From Flammeovirgaceae bacterium (GTDB lineage: Bacteria; Bacteroidota; Bacteroidia; Cytophagales; Cyclobacteriaceae): DNA of 64,000 nucleotides. The stretch lies in contig JAJTEH010000006.1 in assembly GCA_021298355.1 (NCBI GenBank), positions 62,001-126,000 on the forward strand. The letters are read 5' to 3'. Shown here one piece after another: positions 44,088 through 51,423 of this stretch. Each line of letters opens with the position of its first letter. Within the stretch, counting starts at the first letter, position 1. Under the pieces are notes generated by a model that was not told the origin of the DNA, made no database searches, and saw only the letters and a program-made list of their open reading frames with translations. A program made the translations under genes and the position numbers.

Positions 44088-44738
44088 CTAATGCACAACT
44101 GACCTTATCCATTTTCTATCTTTGTCACTAAGTCTAAGACCTGTTGTTGCATCTATATAAACTAAGTCACCTTTATCTGGTCCTTTTGTTAAATGGTTCT
44201 TAATTATCCATTGAAAGGAATTAGCATCATTGTCATAGATTAACCCTTCATTATAAACACCAAATCCCTTATCAAGTCCTGATTTAATTGCAATGTCAAT
44301 AGCCATTAAACTGTCTACCGTTATCTCACATGCTTTTGTGTTTCTACAGTCTGGAAGTTTTATTTTTTCTTTTAGGTCTTGATTTCTATCAACCCGTACT
44401 TCAAAGTCATATTTTGAATTCTGATTTAAAGTCAAGTGATATTTAAGGACATAAAACATTGGATTCAATTCTGTCCGACCTTTCTTTTTTTTCATTTGTC
44501 TTCCCTTTGATTTATATGTCGGACACGCGTTTAAAATTAAATGTTCTGTTATATAAATATGACTAATCTCGCAGTCAAAGATTGTCTTTTCAAAGTATTG
44601 ATTCCCAAGAGTCAATTCGATTAGTGAATCAGCTGTATGCTTAATCTTCGAAGGAATATGTCCGAGGTAATTTTGCCCATTTGAACAAAAGCAAGTCAGC
44701 ATTATCAAAAATATCAATATCGTCTTAGTGCTATTCAT
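44088..44738 (-). CDS. Secreted protein of unknown function
   Basis: A 216-residue protein with a signal peptide (MNSTKTILIFLIMLTCFCSNGQ). The mature part has a basic stretch (KGRQMKKKKGRTE) and ends with LVYIDATTGLRLSDKDRKW, which resembles the last strand of PepSY-like domains. That similarity is too short to name it. It is followed within 8 bases by attC-like element 5, so gene plus element make a self-contained cassette of about 750 bases. Confidence 0.65.
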   Translation of the reverse strand: MNSTKTILIFLIMLTCFCSNGQNYLGHIPSKIKHTADSLIELTLGNQYFEKTIFDCEISHIYITEHLILNACPTYKSKGRQMKKKKGRTELNPMFYVLKYHLTLNQNSKYDFEVRVDRNQDLKEKIKLPDCRNTKACEITVDSLMAIDIAIKSGLDKGFGVYNEGLIYDNDANSFQWIIKNHLTKGPDKGDLVYIDATTGLRLSDKDRKWIRSVVH

Positions 44739-44956
44739 CTTTCAGCAAATTGCTGGCAACATATTTATATGAGTAACTCATTGCTGATATATTTTTGTAT
44801 CAGCTGTTTAATGCTGTTATCTTCTTTAAGAGCCTTGCTAAAAATAATACATGCCTTTTACTTTTGCAAGTAGCTGAGGGTTGGCTTGACGAGAATGAAA
44901 ATTCAAAATTCCAAATTCCAGATTCCAAATTTTTAATTTTTAATATCGATTAGGGG
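44739..44956. other. Intergenic repeats before the structured RNA element
   Basis: It starts with GCTGGCAACA (44753-44762), the complement of the right end of element 5, so it may be another attC-like half. Further on is a stretch built of AATTCCAAATTCCAG words (about 44900-44945), seen again near 47833. No gene is visible. Confidence 0.4.
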
Positions 44957-45043
44957 TTTGCGGCAGGGATGGTAGGGGCTTGGTGTGCAACGAAGTGGAA
45001 CACCGTAGCGAAGCGAAGCCCCGAACAGCCCGGCTGCCGCCCT
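44957..45043 (+). ncRNA. Structured intergenic RNA-like element
   Basis: The sequence folds into three nested stems: GCGGCAG (44960-44966) with CTGCCGC (45034-45040), GGGGCTT (44975-44981) with AAGCCCC (45016-45022), and GGTGT (44982-44986) with ACACC (45000-45004). It is GC-rich against an AT-rich background, and GGGAT and ACAGCCC flank the second stem. I recall similar GCGGCAGGGAT...CAGCCC elements in intergenic regions of many Bacteroidota, possibly the Flavo-1 RNA motif, but that name is from memory. The strand is uncertain. Confidence 0.5.
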
Positions 45044-45089
45044 TGTGTTATTGTTGTTGGTTATTCGTTGTTGGTTATTCGTGATTGAG

Positions 45090-45178
45090 GTAAGTAGTAC
45101 GTATAGAAATCGCTACCCTTGCAATCTGGCGCGGATGTTACTTGCGTGCCATGAATGTGTTTTCGTTGTTGGTTGTTC
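45090..45178 (+). repeat. Dispersed repeat family A, second long copy
   Basis: GTAAGTAGTACGTATAGAAA, then CGCTACCCTTGCAATCTGGC, GCGGATGTTACTTGCGTGCC and ATGAATGTGTTTTCGTTGTT. It aligns with 37985-38070 over its length with a few changes. A partial third unit (ACGTAGTACGTATGTAAATG) follows at about 45219, next to direct ACGTAAGTAGTGAGACGTAG words. Confidence 0.75.
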
Positions 45179-45450
45179 GAAAAAGAAGTAAGACGTAAGT
45201 AGTGAGACGTAGGCAGCACGTAGTACGTATGTAAATGGCTACCCCCTGCCACTTATTGAATGAGAGAGAAATTTGTACTTATTTTTACATATACCTGAGC
45301 GTTGGCGTAGTGTTTTATGTGCACTTTGCTTAGGTAAACCTTTATTCGTCCCGTGTTTGTGATTTGATTGTTACTTCTGTTGCCAGAGGTTATTAGCGTG
45401 CAGTATTTGTTTTTATTCTTGCGTTTAGGGCTGTTTGCCTGCGGATTGGC

Positions 45451-45810
45451 CTATTGGTTAAATTCTACTACATCGGCTGTTACCGTGCACGTTACTTTTC
45501 TGGCAAAGCCCATTAGAATAAAAGTGTATTTAAAGTTAACTGTTTGGTTTGCCAGGGCCTGATTGTTTTTTAGCGGGAAAGATGCAAGCATTTTTTCTTT
45601 GGCATCGTGTACTAATGTTTCTTTTCCGAGCCCACCAAATAGTACAAAATAAGTTGCTTCTGCTTGCCCTTTAATATTTTGATTAACGTATGTGAAGTTT
45701 GCTGAGTTTAAGGCTGCGGAATTGGATAAGTAGCCACTATGAAACGCTATGCAACTACCGAGTAAGGGTGTAAGTAAGAAAATAAGGCTTAGTTTGTATA
45801 GCGTTTTCAT
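45451..45810 (-). CDS. DUF6567-like lipoprotein
   Basis: About 119 residues from the ATG at 45810 (a second ATG lies two codons upstream). A lipobox (LLGSC) follows the leader. SGYLSNSAALNSANFTYVNQ, then ATYFVLFGGLGKETLVHDAK and NNQALANQTVNF, with TCTVTADVVEF at the end, match small lipoproteins of Bacteroidota that I recall as DUF6567. The function is unknown. Proteins of this kind resemble trafficking or stress lipoproteins, but nothing here proves it. Confidence 0.72.
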   Translation of the reverse strand: MKTLYKLSLIFLLTPLLGSCIAFHSGYLSNSAALNSANFTYVNQNIKGQAEATYFVLFGGLGKETLVHDAKEKMLASFPLKNNQALANQTVNFKYTFILMGFARKVTCTVTADVVEFNQ

Positions 45811-45949
45811 ATTCATAAAGTTTAAATTTTTCTGTTCTTTTGGGTTTGAGGGTATGGCTGTTTTTAAGAGTTGGTTTCTATTTGTTTGTACTGTTTATTA
45901 CTTATAATTACAACGTGGTTTGACTATTCTTTTAACAAGAATAGTGCCA

Positions 45950-46585
45950 TTACTTGAATTGTATTTTAAACAGCTTGGTTATAATTTCTTTTTCATTTTC
46001 TGATAATCTAATAATAAACAACTGATCATCGGTTCCGTGTAGTACCTCGAACTTTTGTCCACTTGAATGGATGATTGAATTGAAACTTTCGAGAATTGAT
46101 TTCATGTCGACCCAGCCATCATTAAATTTTGGGGTAATTTTAATTTCTTTACCTAGATTGTTAAATGTTACGATGATGGGGCCATCTTCGCTTTCCCAGT
46201 ATTCTTTACAATTTTCTGGGTTTAGTAAGGGGGCCATGTTTTTAAACTCAGCAATCAGTTGCTCATAAACCTTCTCTTCTCTATATGCGTATTCTATTCC
46301 AATAAAACGAACTCTGCGCTTATCGTGTTTCGCTATGTTAATGAATGTCCACTTAAGATCGTTTTTAGGAAACTCATCTTCATAAAAATCCCCATTATAG
46401 TTGATCTCAAGTTCAATTATCTTTTGTGTGAGTTGATCAATAGTTAGAGAGGAGTATTCTTCGAAAAGGCCAACGTTTCGCAAATACTTTACGTTGTTTT
46501 TTAAGTATTCCTTTACATTGTTTTTTTGCCCAAACAGATTATTAAATAGCCCCATCGCCAATAAAATAATAACGGTTATTTTCAT
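45950..46585 (-). CDS. Secreted protein of unknown function
   Basis: A 211-residue protein with a signal peptide (MKITVIILLAMGLFNNLFGQ). The mature region is alpha/beta with many charged residues and no cysteine pair or metal motif that I can identify (one Cys in NPENCKEYW). SENEKEIITKLFKIQ closes the chain. It is not recognised. It lies in the minus-strand cassette-like run between DUF6567-like and TonB-like genes. Confidence 0.6.
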   Translation of the reverse strand: MKITVIILLAMGLFNNLFGQKNNVKEYLKNNVKYLRNVGLFEEYSSLTIDQLTQKIIELEINYNGDFYEDEFPKNDLKWTFINIAKHDKRRVRFIGIEYAYREEKVYEQLIAEFKNMAPLLNPENCKEYWESEDGPIIVTFNNLGKEIKITPKFNDGWVDMKSILESFNSIIHSSGQKFEVLHGTDDQLFIIRLSENEKEIITKLFKIQFK

Positions 46586-46637
46586 TTGTTGTATTTCCTA
46601 CAATGGTTTGCTTACACCCTGTAGGTTTTTAATTTTT

Positions 46638-46680
46638 TAAAGTTAAAACTTTTTTGGAAGCCTTGTATATGCGCTGTGGC
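46638..46680. repeat. attC-like fragment (rearranged)
   Basis: AAAGTTAAAACTTTTTTGGA followed by AGCCTTGTATATGCGCTGTG. Both pieces occur in element 5: AAAGTTAAAACTATTTT in its loop and TATGCGCTGTGGC in its left arm, though in a different order. It lies 45 bases beyond the 3' end of the TonB-like gene. Confidence 0.45.
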
Positions 46681-46724
46681 CTGTCTGTTTCCAATATTGT
46701 TTTAACTATGTCTTACATAATGCA

Positions 46725-47141
46725 CTAAGGATTGAAATTTATCGGTATTACAAATTTTTGCTTAACTGGCTTGTTATTTATTGTTGCCGGTATCCAATTT
46801 GGGCATTCTTTTATTACTCTAATTGCTTCGTTATTGCAAGATTCGTTCAGGCCTTGTACAACTTTAACTGTGCTATCGTCAATTGAACCGTCTTTGTTAA
46901 TTACAAATTCAACAAATACTTTACCCTTTATTCCTTCTCGTCTTGCATCTTTTGGATATTTTAATTTTCTATCGATATAATTCGTATACAATTTCGTTAT
47001 TCCTCCTGGGAATTCAGCGGTTTTTTCTACTGGAATGAAAACTTCTACATTGGTTTTACTTGTATCGTTTGTTTGTTCTTGTGCGTTTAAGCTAAGTATT
47101 GTTAACGTGATCAAGAGCAAGGTGATTTTAATTTTAGTCAT
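46725..47141 (-). CDS. TonB C-terminal domain protein, secreted
   Basis: A 138-residue protein with a leader ending about SLNAQ. The C-terminal ~85 residues form a TonB_C domain: KYPKDARREGIKGKVFVEFV, INKDGSIDDSTVKVVQGLNE, then CPNWIPATINNKPVKQKFVI. It lacks the membrane helix and proline-rich arm of a working TonB, so it is not an energy transducer. Such short exported TonB_C proteins are common in Bacteroidota and have unknown roles. It sits in the cassette-like run. Confidence 0.85.
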   Translation of the reverse strand: MTKIKITLLLITLTILSLNAQEQTNDTSKTNVEVFIPVEKTAEFPGGITKLYTNYIDRKLKYPKDARREGIKGKVFVEFVINKDGSIDDSTVKVVQGLNESCNNEAIRVIKECPNWIPATINNKPVKQKFVIPINFNP

Positions 47142-47546
47142 ACGTTAGTCTGTTTTTATGTAGTGACGATAACTTTTGTGTTTGTGGTTTGTCTTTACTT
47201 TTTTATAAAGTTATATTTTTTTTGCAAGATTTAGTGCATTGATTTTAGTGTGTGTAAAAAGTATATTCTTTTGTATACATCTTTATTTTTAAGTCACTTG
47301 TTAAACAACTGAACATACCTGTTAGTGAGTTTTTATTTGTTTTTAATTCAACTTTTCAGCAGTTGTTGGTCTGTGTTGCTGATGTTGTTTCTTTGAAAAC
47401 TGCATGACAACCCAAAATTAGATTTCCACCTTTTTCGATTACGATTCTTTTAATAGTTCTTGTCTGCCAAAAAATGGAGAATGAGATAAAAGATAATAGA
47501 ATAAGTACTAGCGTTAAGTTTAATATTTTTGTTTATTCTTTGTGTG
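47142..47546. other. AT-rich intergenic region
   Basis: About 400 bases with no convincing gene on either strand, rich in T runs. It contains the unlinked upstream region of the TonB-like gene. No clear hairpin or promoter stands out. Confidence 0.35.
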
Positions 47547-47672
47547 CACAACGTTAGGCTATAGAAGTGGTGGCTTTTGAAAACGTATCTGTCCACCGTG
47601 AATATACTTAACAACGAAGATAAAACGTTTTATTCACACTTCACCTAGCCATTGTAAATAGCTTTTGTTGTG
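47547..47672 (-). repeat. attC-like structured element 6
   Basis: Three nested arm pairs: CACAAC (47547-47552) with GTTGTG (47667-47672), GCTAT (47558-47562) with ATAGC (47658-47662), and TGGCT (47571-47575) with AGCCA (47647-47651), separated by small bulges. The loop shares AACGAAGATAAAAC with element 1. It is the rightmost such element in the window. Confidence 0.6.
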
Positions 47673-47696
47673 TGTAGTGCCGCATCAACCCCCTCA

Positions 47697-47820
47697 CTGG
47701 CGCGGATGTTATGTGTTAGAATGTGGGCAGTTCATCTGTGCCATTTATCAAATGTGTTTGTATGGTAAAAGTGAAATATCTATTTCAACATTCGTGGCAC
47801 GGAAATAACTTCCGCGCCAG
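47697..47820. repeat. Family A repeats as an inverted pair
   Basis: CTGGCGCGGATGTTAT (47697-47712) and ATAACTTCCGCGCCAG (47805-47820) pair at 15 of 16 positions. The right arm extends into the family A word ATTCGTGGCACGGAAATAAC, here on the minus strand. About 90 bases lie between the arms. Confidence 0.65.
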
Positions 47821-47857
47821 ATGGGGAGAAAGAAAATTCCAAATTTCAAATTCCAGA

Positions 47858-47892
47858 TTTTGAATTTTGAATTTTGAATTTTGAATTTTGAA
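47858..47892. repeat. Microsatellite, five TTTTGAA units
   Basis: Five perfect 7-base units (TTTTGAA) run up to the repeat words that follow the E1 gene's stop codon. Simple-sequence slippage is the likely origin. Confidence 0.85.
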
Positions 47893-47916
47893 CAACGAAC
47901 AACCATCAACCAACAA

Positions 47917-50010
47917 CTAATAAGCCAGCAACTTCATCAGTTCTTGTTGTACTTTCTCTGCATTGGGTAGCATTTGCTTTTCGAGTTCTACGTTTAAGGG
48001 TATAGCCGGAAGGTTGGCGGCTCCGTAGGTATGCACGGGTGCATCTAAATGTTGAAAGCAGTGTTTGCTTATTCTTCCTGCTAAGGATTCGGCAAAAGAG
48101 TTGAGTAAGGGTTCTTCTGTTAACACTAACACTCTGCCTTGTGTTTTGGATTGCGCTTCAATTAATTCCCAATCAATCGGGTTTAAGGTGCGCAAATCCA
48201 GAATGCTTACTTTCTCTTTTATGTTTTTGCTTGCTTCTAATGCCCAGTACACGCCCATGCCATAGGTTACAATTAATGCGACTTCGCCTGATTCAACATT
48301 ATCGGTTGTTGCTTGTTGTACCATTCTGCCTTTGCCTAACGGTACGATATACTTTTCATCTGGCTCAGCTGTTTTGGCTTCGCTTGTACCGGGCACTTTA
48401 GACCAGTATAAACCTTTGTGCTCTAACATCACCACGGGATTAGGATCATAGAAAGCAGCTTTCATCAGGCCTTTCATATCGGCAGCATTAGAAGGATAAA
48501 CTACTTTAATCCCTCTTATAGTAAGGAGGGCACTTTCTACACTTCCACTGTGGTATGGACCACCACCACCATAGGCACCAATAGGTACGCGAATGACAGA
48601 TTGAATTGGAAACTTACCTTTGGATAGATAACAACTTTTGGATAACTCTTCAACCAATTGGTTGATGCCCGGCCAAATGTAATCGGCAAACTGTATTTCA
48701 ACGATGGGCTTTGCTCCTACTGCCGACATGCCTGCCGTGCTTCCAACGATGTATGCTTCTTGTATAGGTGTGTTAAATACGCGATCATCACTATACTTAG
48801 CGGCTAGCGTAGCTGCTTCGCGAAATACACCTCCTAATCGCTTGCCTACATCCTGGCCGTAGAACAAAGCTTCTGGATGTTGTTTTAAAATTTCATCTAC
48901 TGCGTGCAGGGCAGCATCTACCATCACTACTTTTTCGGCACCGGCTGGTTGCCGCTCGCCTGCTTCTTCTGTGATGGGTGTTTGTGCAAACTCGTGTGTA
49001 TCAAAATCGGTTGGCTCTGGATTGGCTGCGGCTACTGCTTGTTGAAAATCTTGTTCAACTGATGTGTGTGCTTGTTGTTGCAAGTGTGCAAGTGTTTCTT
49101 CTGCTTCGCCTTTATCGAGTAAGTAATGATGCAATTTATCTATGGGGTCGTGTTGTTGGTGTTGAGCGAGATCTTCGCGGTACCATTCTTTTCTCACTCC
49201 TGAAGTATGATGCCCCAACAAAGGACAGATGGCATGCACCAAAATAGGTGCACGTTTTTTGCGCACGTAGTCGATGGCTTTTTTCATGCCTAAGAAAGAA
49301 TCTTCGAAATCAGAACCATCTACGGCCATTCTTTCTAAGCCTTTAAACCCAGCGGCATATTCGTATGCATCCATAGCGCGCATTTCTTCGCCTGTGGCAG
49401 AAATGCCCCAGTTGTTGTCTTGCACGAGATAGATGATCGGTAATTTTTTGAGCACGGCCATTTGAAAGGCTTCAGCTACTTCGCCCTCGGTAACGGAGCC
49501 ATCGCCTAGGGAACAGAGTACAACCGGTGGCTCTTCTGCATTTAATAAGTTTCTTTTTTCTAAATAAGATATGCCATGTGCCATGCCTGTAGCGGGTATG
49601 GCTTGCATACCGGTGGCCGAACTTTGGTGCGGAATGGTAGGGAAACCTTCGCGCTTTAAGGATGGATGCCCATAGTAGGTTCTTCCTCCACTGAAAGGAT
49701 CATCTTCTTTCGCCATTAACTGCAACATAAGTTCGTAAGGACGCAAACCCATGCCTAATAACATGGATTCATCGCGGTAATACAGCGAGGCGTAATCGTA
49801 AGGTTTTAGTTGTAAGCCTGCGGCTAGTTGTATGGCTTCGTGGCCGCGCGAGGTGCTATGCACGTACTTGCTACAGATTTCGCGTTGCTCATCGTATAAG
49901 GCCGCCATTCTTTTGGCTGTGTGCATGAGGCGGTATGCCTGGTGCAAAATAGATTGATCGATAGGTGATTTTAAAGGTTTCTGTTTCTGCTTTGTTGTTG
50001 ATGCCTCCAT
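47917..50010 (-). CDS. 2-oxoacid dehydrogenase E1, fused alpha and beta subunits
   Basis: A thiamine-diphosphate enzyme that decarboxylates pyruvate or branched-chain 2-oxoacids and passes the acyl group to lipoylated E2. Residues 1 to about 330 are E1 alpha, with the cofactor motif CSLGDGSVTEGEVAEAFQMA and VQDNNWGIS. Residues from about 355 to 697 are E1 beta (YGQDVGKRLGGVFREA, EIQFADYIWPGINQL, GAYGGGGPYHSGSVE, ILDLRTLNPID). The alpha/beta fusion of about 700 residues is common in Bacteroidota. No E2 or E3 gene is adjacent. The likely substrate is 2-oxoisovalerate, although pyruvate is possible. A GTTGTTGG-type repeat follows its stop. Confidence 0.92.
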   Translation of the reverse strand: MEASTTKQKQKPLKSPIDQSILHQAYRLMHTAKRMAALYDEQREICSKYVHSTSRGHEAIQLAAGLQLKPYDYASLYYRDESMLLGMGLRPYELMLQLMAKEDDPFSGGRTYYGHPSLKREGFPTIPHQSSATGMQAIPATGMAHGISYLEKRNLLNAEEPPVVLCSLGDGSVTEGEVAEAFQMAVLKKLPIIYLVQDNNWGISATGEEMRAMDAYEYAAGFKGLERMAVDGSDFEDSFLGMKKAIDYVRKKRAPILVHAICPLLGHHTSGVRKEWYREDLAQHQQHDPIDKLHHYLLDKGEAEETLAHLQQQAHTSVEQDFQQAVAAANPEPTDFDTHEFAQTPITEEAGERQPAGAEKVVMVDAALHAVDEILKQHPEALFYGQDVGKRLGGVFREAATLAAKYSDDRVFNTPIQEAYIVGSTAGMSAVGAKPIVEIQFADYIWPGINQLVEELSKSCYLSKGKFPIQSVIRVPIGAYGGGGPYHSGSVESALLTIRGIKVVYPSNAADMKGLMKAAFYDPNPVVMLEHKGLYWSKVPGTSEAKTAEPDEKYIVPLGKGRMVQQATTDNVESGEVALIVTYGMGVYWALEASKNIKEKVSILDLRTLNPIDWELIEAQSKTQGRVLVLTEEPLLNSFAESLAGRISKHCFQHLDAPVHTYGAANLPAIPLNVELEKQMLPNAEKVQQELMKLLAY

Positions 50011-50059
50011 CCTTTTCGTATTTAACTCAAAACCGGCTCAATATAAACAAAATAGGTTA

Positions 50060-50420
50060 TTTCAATCGGTTGAAAGATGATCGTTGTTGGTTGATCGTTG
50101 ATGGTTTTTTGATGTTCGTTATTGGTTATTCGATAAATGATGTTGGCTATTAGTTGTTCGTTGGAGGTTTTTGGTTGTTTGTTTTTCGGTTTTGATCAAA
50201 TATTTTAAAATCTGAAGATTAATTAAAATGATTTTTCATCTTGATGCAGTTTCCAATGCTGATAATCCAAAAATAGACAACAATTATCGAACTGCTGCTG
50301 TAGAAAAACCAACAAAGATTTGCTAAAACCAACAACGAAATTCGAACAACCAAAAACGAAAAACTATCAACGAAATACGAACAACCAACAACGAACAACC
50401 AAAAGTGAATAATCAACACG
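50060..50420. repeat. GTTGTTGGTTGTTCG-type repeats as two opposed arms
   Basis: Words such as GTTGTTGGTTGATCG and GTTATTGGTTATTCG run on the plus strand at about 50085-50195. Their complements (CGAACAACCAACAACGAACA and similar) run at about 50310-50405. The two arms face each other between the divergent E1 and hemF genes and could form a long imperfect hairpin. About 100 bases of AT-rich sequence separate them. Confidence 0.6.
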
Positions 50421-50442
50421 AATATTGCGGAAAGATTTCTTT

Positions 50443-50450
50443 TACATTTG
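50443..50450 (+). promoter_or_regulatory. Bacteroidota-type -7 box (TACATTTG)
   Basis: TACATTTG matches TAnnTTTG. It lies only 8 bases before the ATG at 50458 but 20 bases before the ATG at 50470, so if it is used, the downstream ATG is the better start for hemF. Confidence 0.5.
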
Positions 50451-50469
50451 TGAGTTAATGAAAGTAGAC

Positions 50470-51393
50470 ATGGAGCCTGGAAAGGAAACAATTGAAAGTT
50501 GGTTTAAAACCCTGCAAGCCGACATCTGTAGAGAATTAGAAATTGCCGATGGAAAAGGGAAATTTGAAAGTGATGCATGGCAGCGGCCCGGTGGTGGCGG
50601 TGGTATTTCGCGTGTGTTGCAACATGGCCACATTATAGAAAAAGGTGGCGTTAATTTTTCGGCTGTGTGGGGTGATGCTCCTGCTCATATTTTGCATTCA
50701 CTAGATTTGAAAGATACACAAGCACAGTTTTTTGCTACGGGTGTTTCTATTGTTATCCATCCGCATAATCCGTGGGTGCCTATCATCCACATGAATGTTC
50801 GCTATTTCGAAATTGTTCCGGCTGACAAACAAAGTGCTGCCAAAAACTGGTGGTTTGGTGGTGGCATAGATCTTACTCCGCATTACATTGTAAAAGAAGA
50901 TGCGCAATTTTTTCATCAAGCTTTAAAACAGACTTGTGATCGACACCATGTTGAATTCTACCCAAAGTTTAAGCAATGGGCGGATGATTATTTCTTTTTA
51001 AAACACAGGAAGGAAACACGCGGTGTGGGCGGCATTTTTTTCGACTACCTGAAGGATACGGATGGTTTTACCAAGCAAGATCGGTTTACGTTTGTGCAAG
51101 ATGTTGGCAGAACCTTCGCCCCTGTGTATACTGCCTTGATGCAGCGCAATAAAGAGAAAGCCTTTACAGCAGACAATAAGAATTGGCAAATGTTAAGACG
51201 AGGCCGCTATGTAGAGTTTAACTTGGTGTGGGACAGAGGCACGAAGTTTGGGTTAGAAACAGATGGCAGAACAGAATCTATTTTGATGAGTCTGCCACCT
51301 ATTGCCCATTGGCAGTATAACCATCAGCCTACGCCAGACTCTGCCGAAGGACAAACACAAGCCTTGCTTAAAAAAGGAATAGACTGGATTTAA
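50470..51393 (+). CDS. hemF: Oxygen-dependent coproporphyrinogen III oxidase
   Basis: HemF converts coproporphyrinogen III to protoporphyrinogen IX with O2 in haem synthesis; cytoplasmic. Motifs: RPGGGGGISRVL, HPHNPWVPIIHMNVRYFE, WWFGGGIDLTPHY, ETRGVGGIFFDY, RRGRYVEFNLVWDRGTKFGL, and ESILMSLPP near the end. Of three possible starts (50425, 50458 and 50470), I favour ATG 50470 because of the -7 box at 50443-50450. Length from there, 307 residues, is normal. It is transcribed away from the E1 gene across a repeat-filled intergenic region. Confidence 0.93.
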   Translation: MEPGKETIESWFKTLQADICRELEIADGKGKFESDAWQRPGGGGGISRVLQHGHIIEKGGVNFSAVWGDAPAHILHSLDLKDTQAQFFATGVSIVIHPHNPWVPIIHMNVRYFEIVPADKQSAAKNWWFGGGIDLTPHYIVKEDAQFFHQALKQTCDRHHVEFYPKFKQWADDYFFLKHRKETRGVGGIFFDYLKDTDGFTKQDRFTFVQDVGRTFAPVYTALMQRNKEKAFTADNKNWQMLRRGRYVEFNLVWDRGTKFGLETDGRTESILMSLPPIAHWQYNHQPTPDSAEGQTQALLKKGIDWI

Positions 51394-51423
51394 GAAAAAA
51401 AATTCTTTAATTCGCTATACCCA

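Noticed and set aside
45061..45252. 63-residue minus-strand frame
   Set aside because: It consists of dispersed repeat sequence (family A and GTTGTTGG words) and has no protein-like composition.
38190..47680. Prophage or conjugative island
   Set aside because: No integrase, portal, terminase, relaxase or transfer genes; the content is single short genes with structured spacers.
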